Part shown: in pieces, positions 21,617 through 21,655 of the stretch
Layout of the letters: each line of letters begins with the position of its first letter
How positions within the stretch are numbered: the first letter of the stretch is position 1
The notes under the pieces: generated by a model
Told to the model about the DNA's origin: nothing
Seen by the model: the letters and a program-made list of their open reading frames with translations, nothing else
The model's database searches: none
Source of the DNA: DUEL01 sp964580565
GTDB taxonomy: Bacteria; Chloroflexota; Anaerolineae; B4-G1; DUEL01
Direction of reading: 5' to 3'
NCBI GenBank assembly: GCA_964580565.1
Contig: CAZOLN010000033.1
Coordinates: 1 to 21,655, forward strand
Length of the DNA: 21,655 nt
Program-made: the position numbers and the translations under genes

Positions 21617-21645
21617 TTGCGCAAGGCCGATACCTGTGTTATAAT
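21617..21645 (+). promoter_or_regulatory. Strong promoter for a gene beyond the right edge
   Basis: TTGCGC (21617-21622), 17-nt spacer and TATAAT (21640-21645), with TGT in the extended -10 position. The -35 starts 3 nt after the terminator T run. The predicted start near 21652 is within the last bases of the window. Confidence 0.75.
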
Positions 21646-21655
21646 GGCGTTAAAG

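Overview
The window is GC-rich and densely coded, with strong Shine-Dalgarno (SD) sequences and sigma70-type promoters. The gene mix points to a member of the Chloroflexota, probably an Anaerolineae-like and possibly thermophilic lineage, likely from a metagenome assembly. That mix is a kinase fused to a PQQ propeller, a CpaE-like REC-ATPase, a roadblock/LC7 protein plus a COG2229-type GTPase, an orphan DUF2344 protein and tandem Hsp20 genes. The taxonomic guess is inference; no 16S or other decisive marker is present. A 100-N scaffold gap (9206-9305) removes the end of glmU.

Left part (1-7.3 kb, plus strand): a REC-roadblock/LC7 protein with its own promoter overlaps polA, a full proofreading DNA polymerase I. 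A possible 41-codon ORF follows. A strong promoter then drives lepB (signal peptidase I, TTG start) and a deoC-like aldolase with a C-terminal Cys cluster. Next come a protein of unknown function with an internal repeat and a CpaE/TadZ-like REC+MinD ATPase, ended by a 12-bp hairpin. Middle (7.3-11.8 kb): a small minus-strand membrane protein, tRNA-Gln(UUG) with its promoter, a hairpin-rich leader, glmU (cut by the gap), a CorC/HlyC-type CBS membrane protein, cdd and a SAM methyltransferase. From 11.8 to 14.0 kb on the minus strand, coaX, a DUF2344 protein and a TalC-type transaldolase form an operon.

The most notable part is a compact seven-gene operon at 14.1-20.5 kb. It has a good promoter (TTGCAC-16-TATAAT) at one end and a 10-bp hairpin with a T6 tract at the other. 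It encodes a Ser/Thr kinase fused to an eight-repeat PQQ-type propeller, a PP2C phosphatase, a J-domain+vWA fusion, a zinc-ribbon+FHA protein, an 80-aa unknown protein, an OmpR-type response regulator without a histidine kinase, and a small GTPase. All gaps are 19 nt or less and two junctions overlap. The content suggests one signalling module: writer (kinase), eraser (PP2C), reader (FHA), chaperone-linked vWA adaptor, transcription factor and GTPase switch. It resembles the kinase/PP2C/vWA sets of TerY-P triads but carries extra parts. Two tandem Hsp20 genes follow, then a terminator and a strong promoter for a gene beyond the right edge.

Three islands of short degenerate tandem repeats (7- or 8-nt units) sit exactly at gene boundaries. 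They supply stop codons for two genes and the ribosome-binding site of a third, and one abuts the assembly gap.
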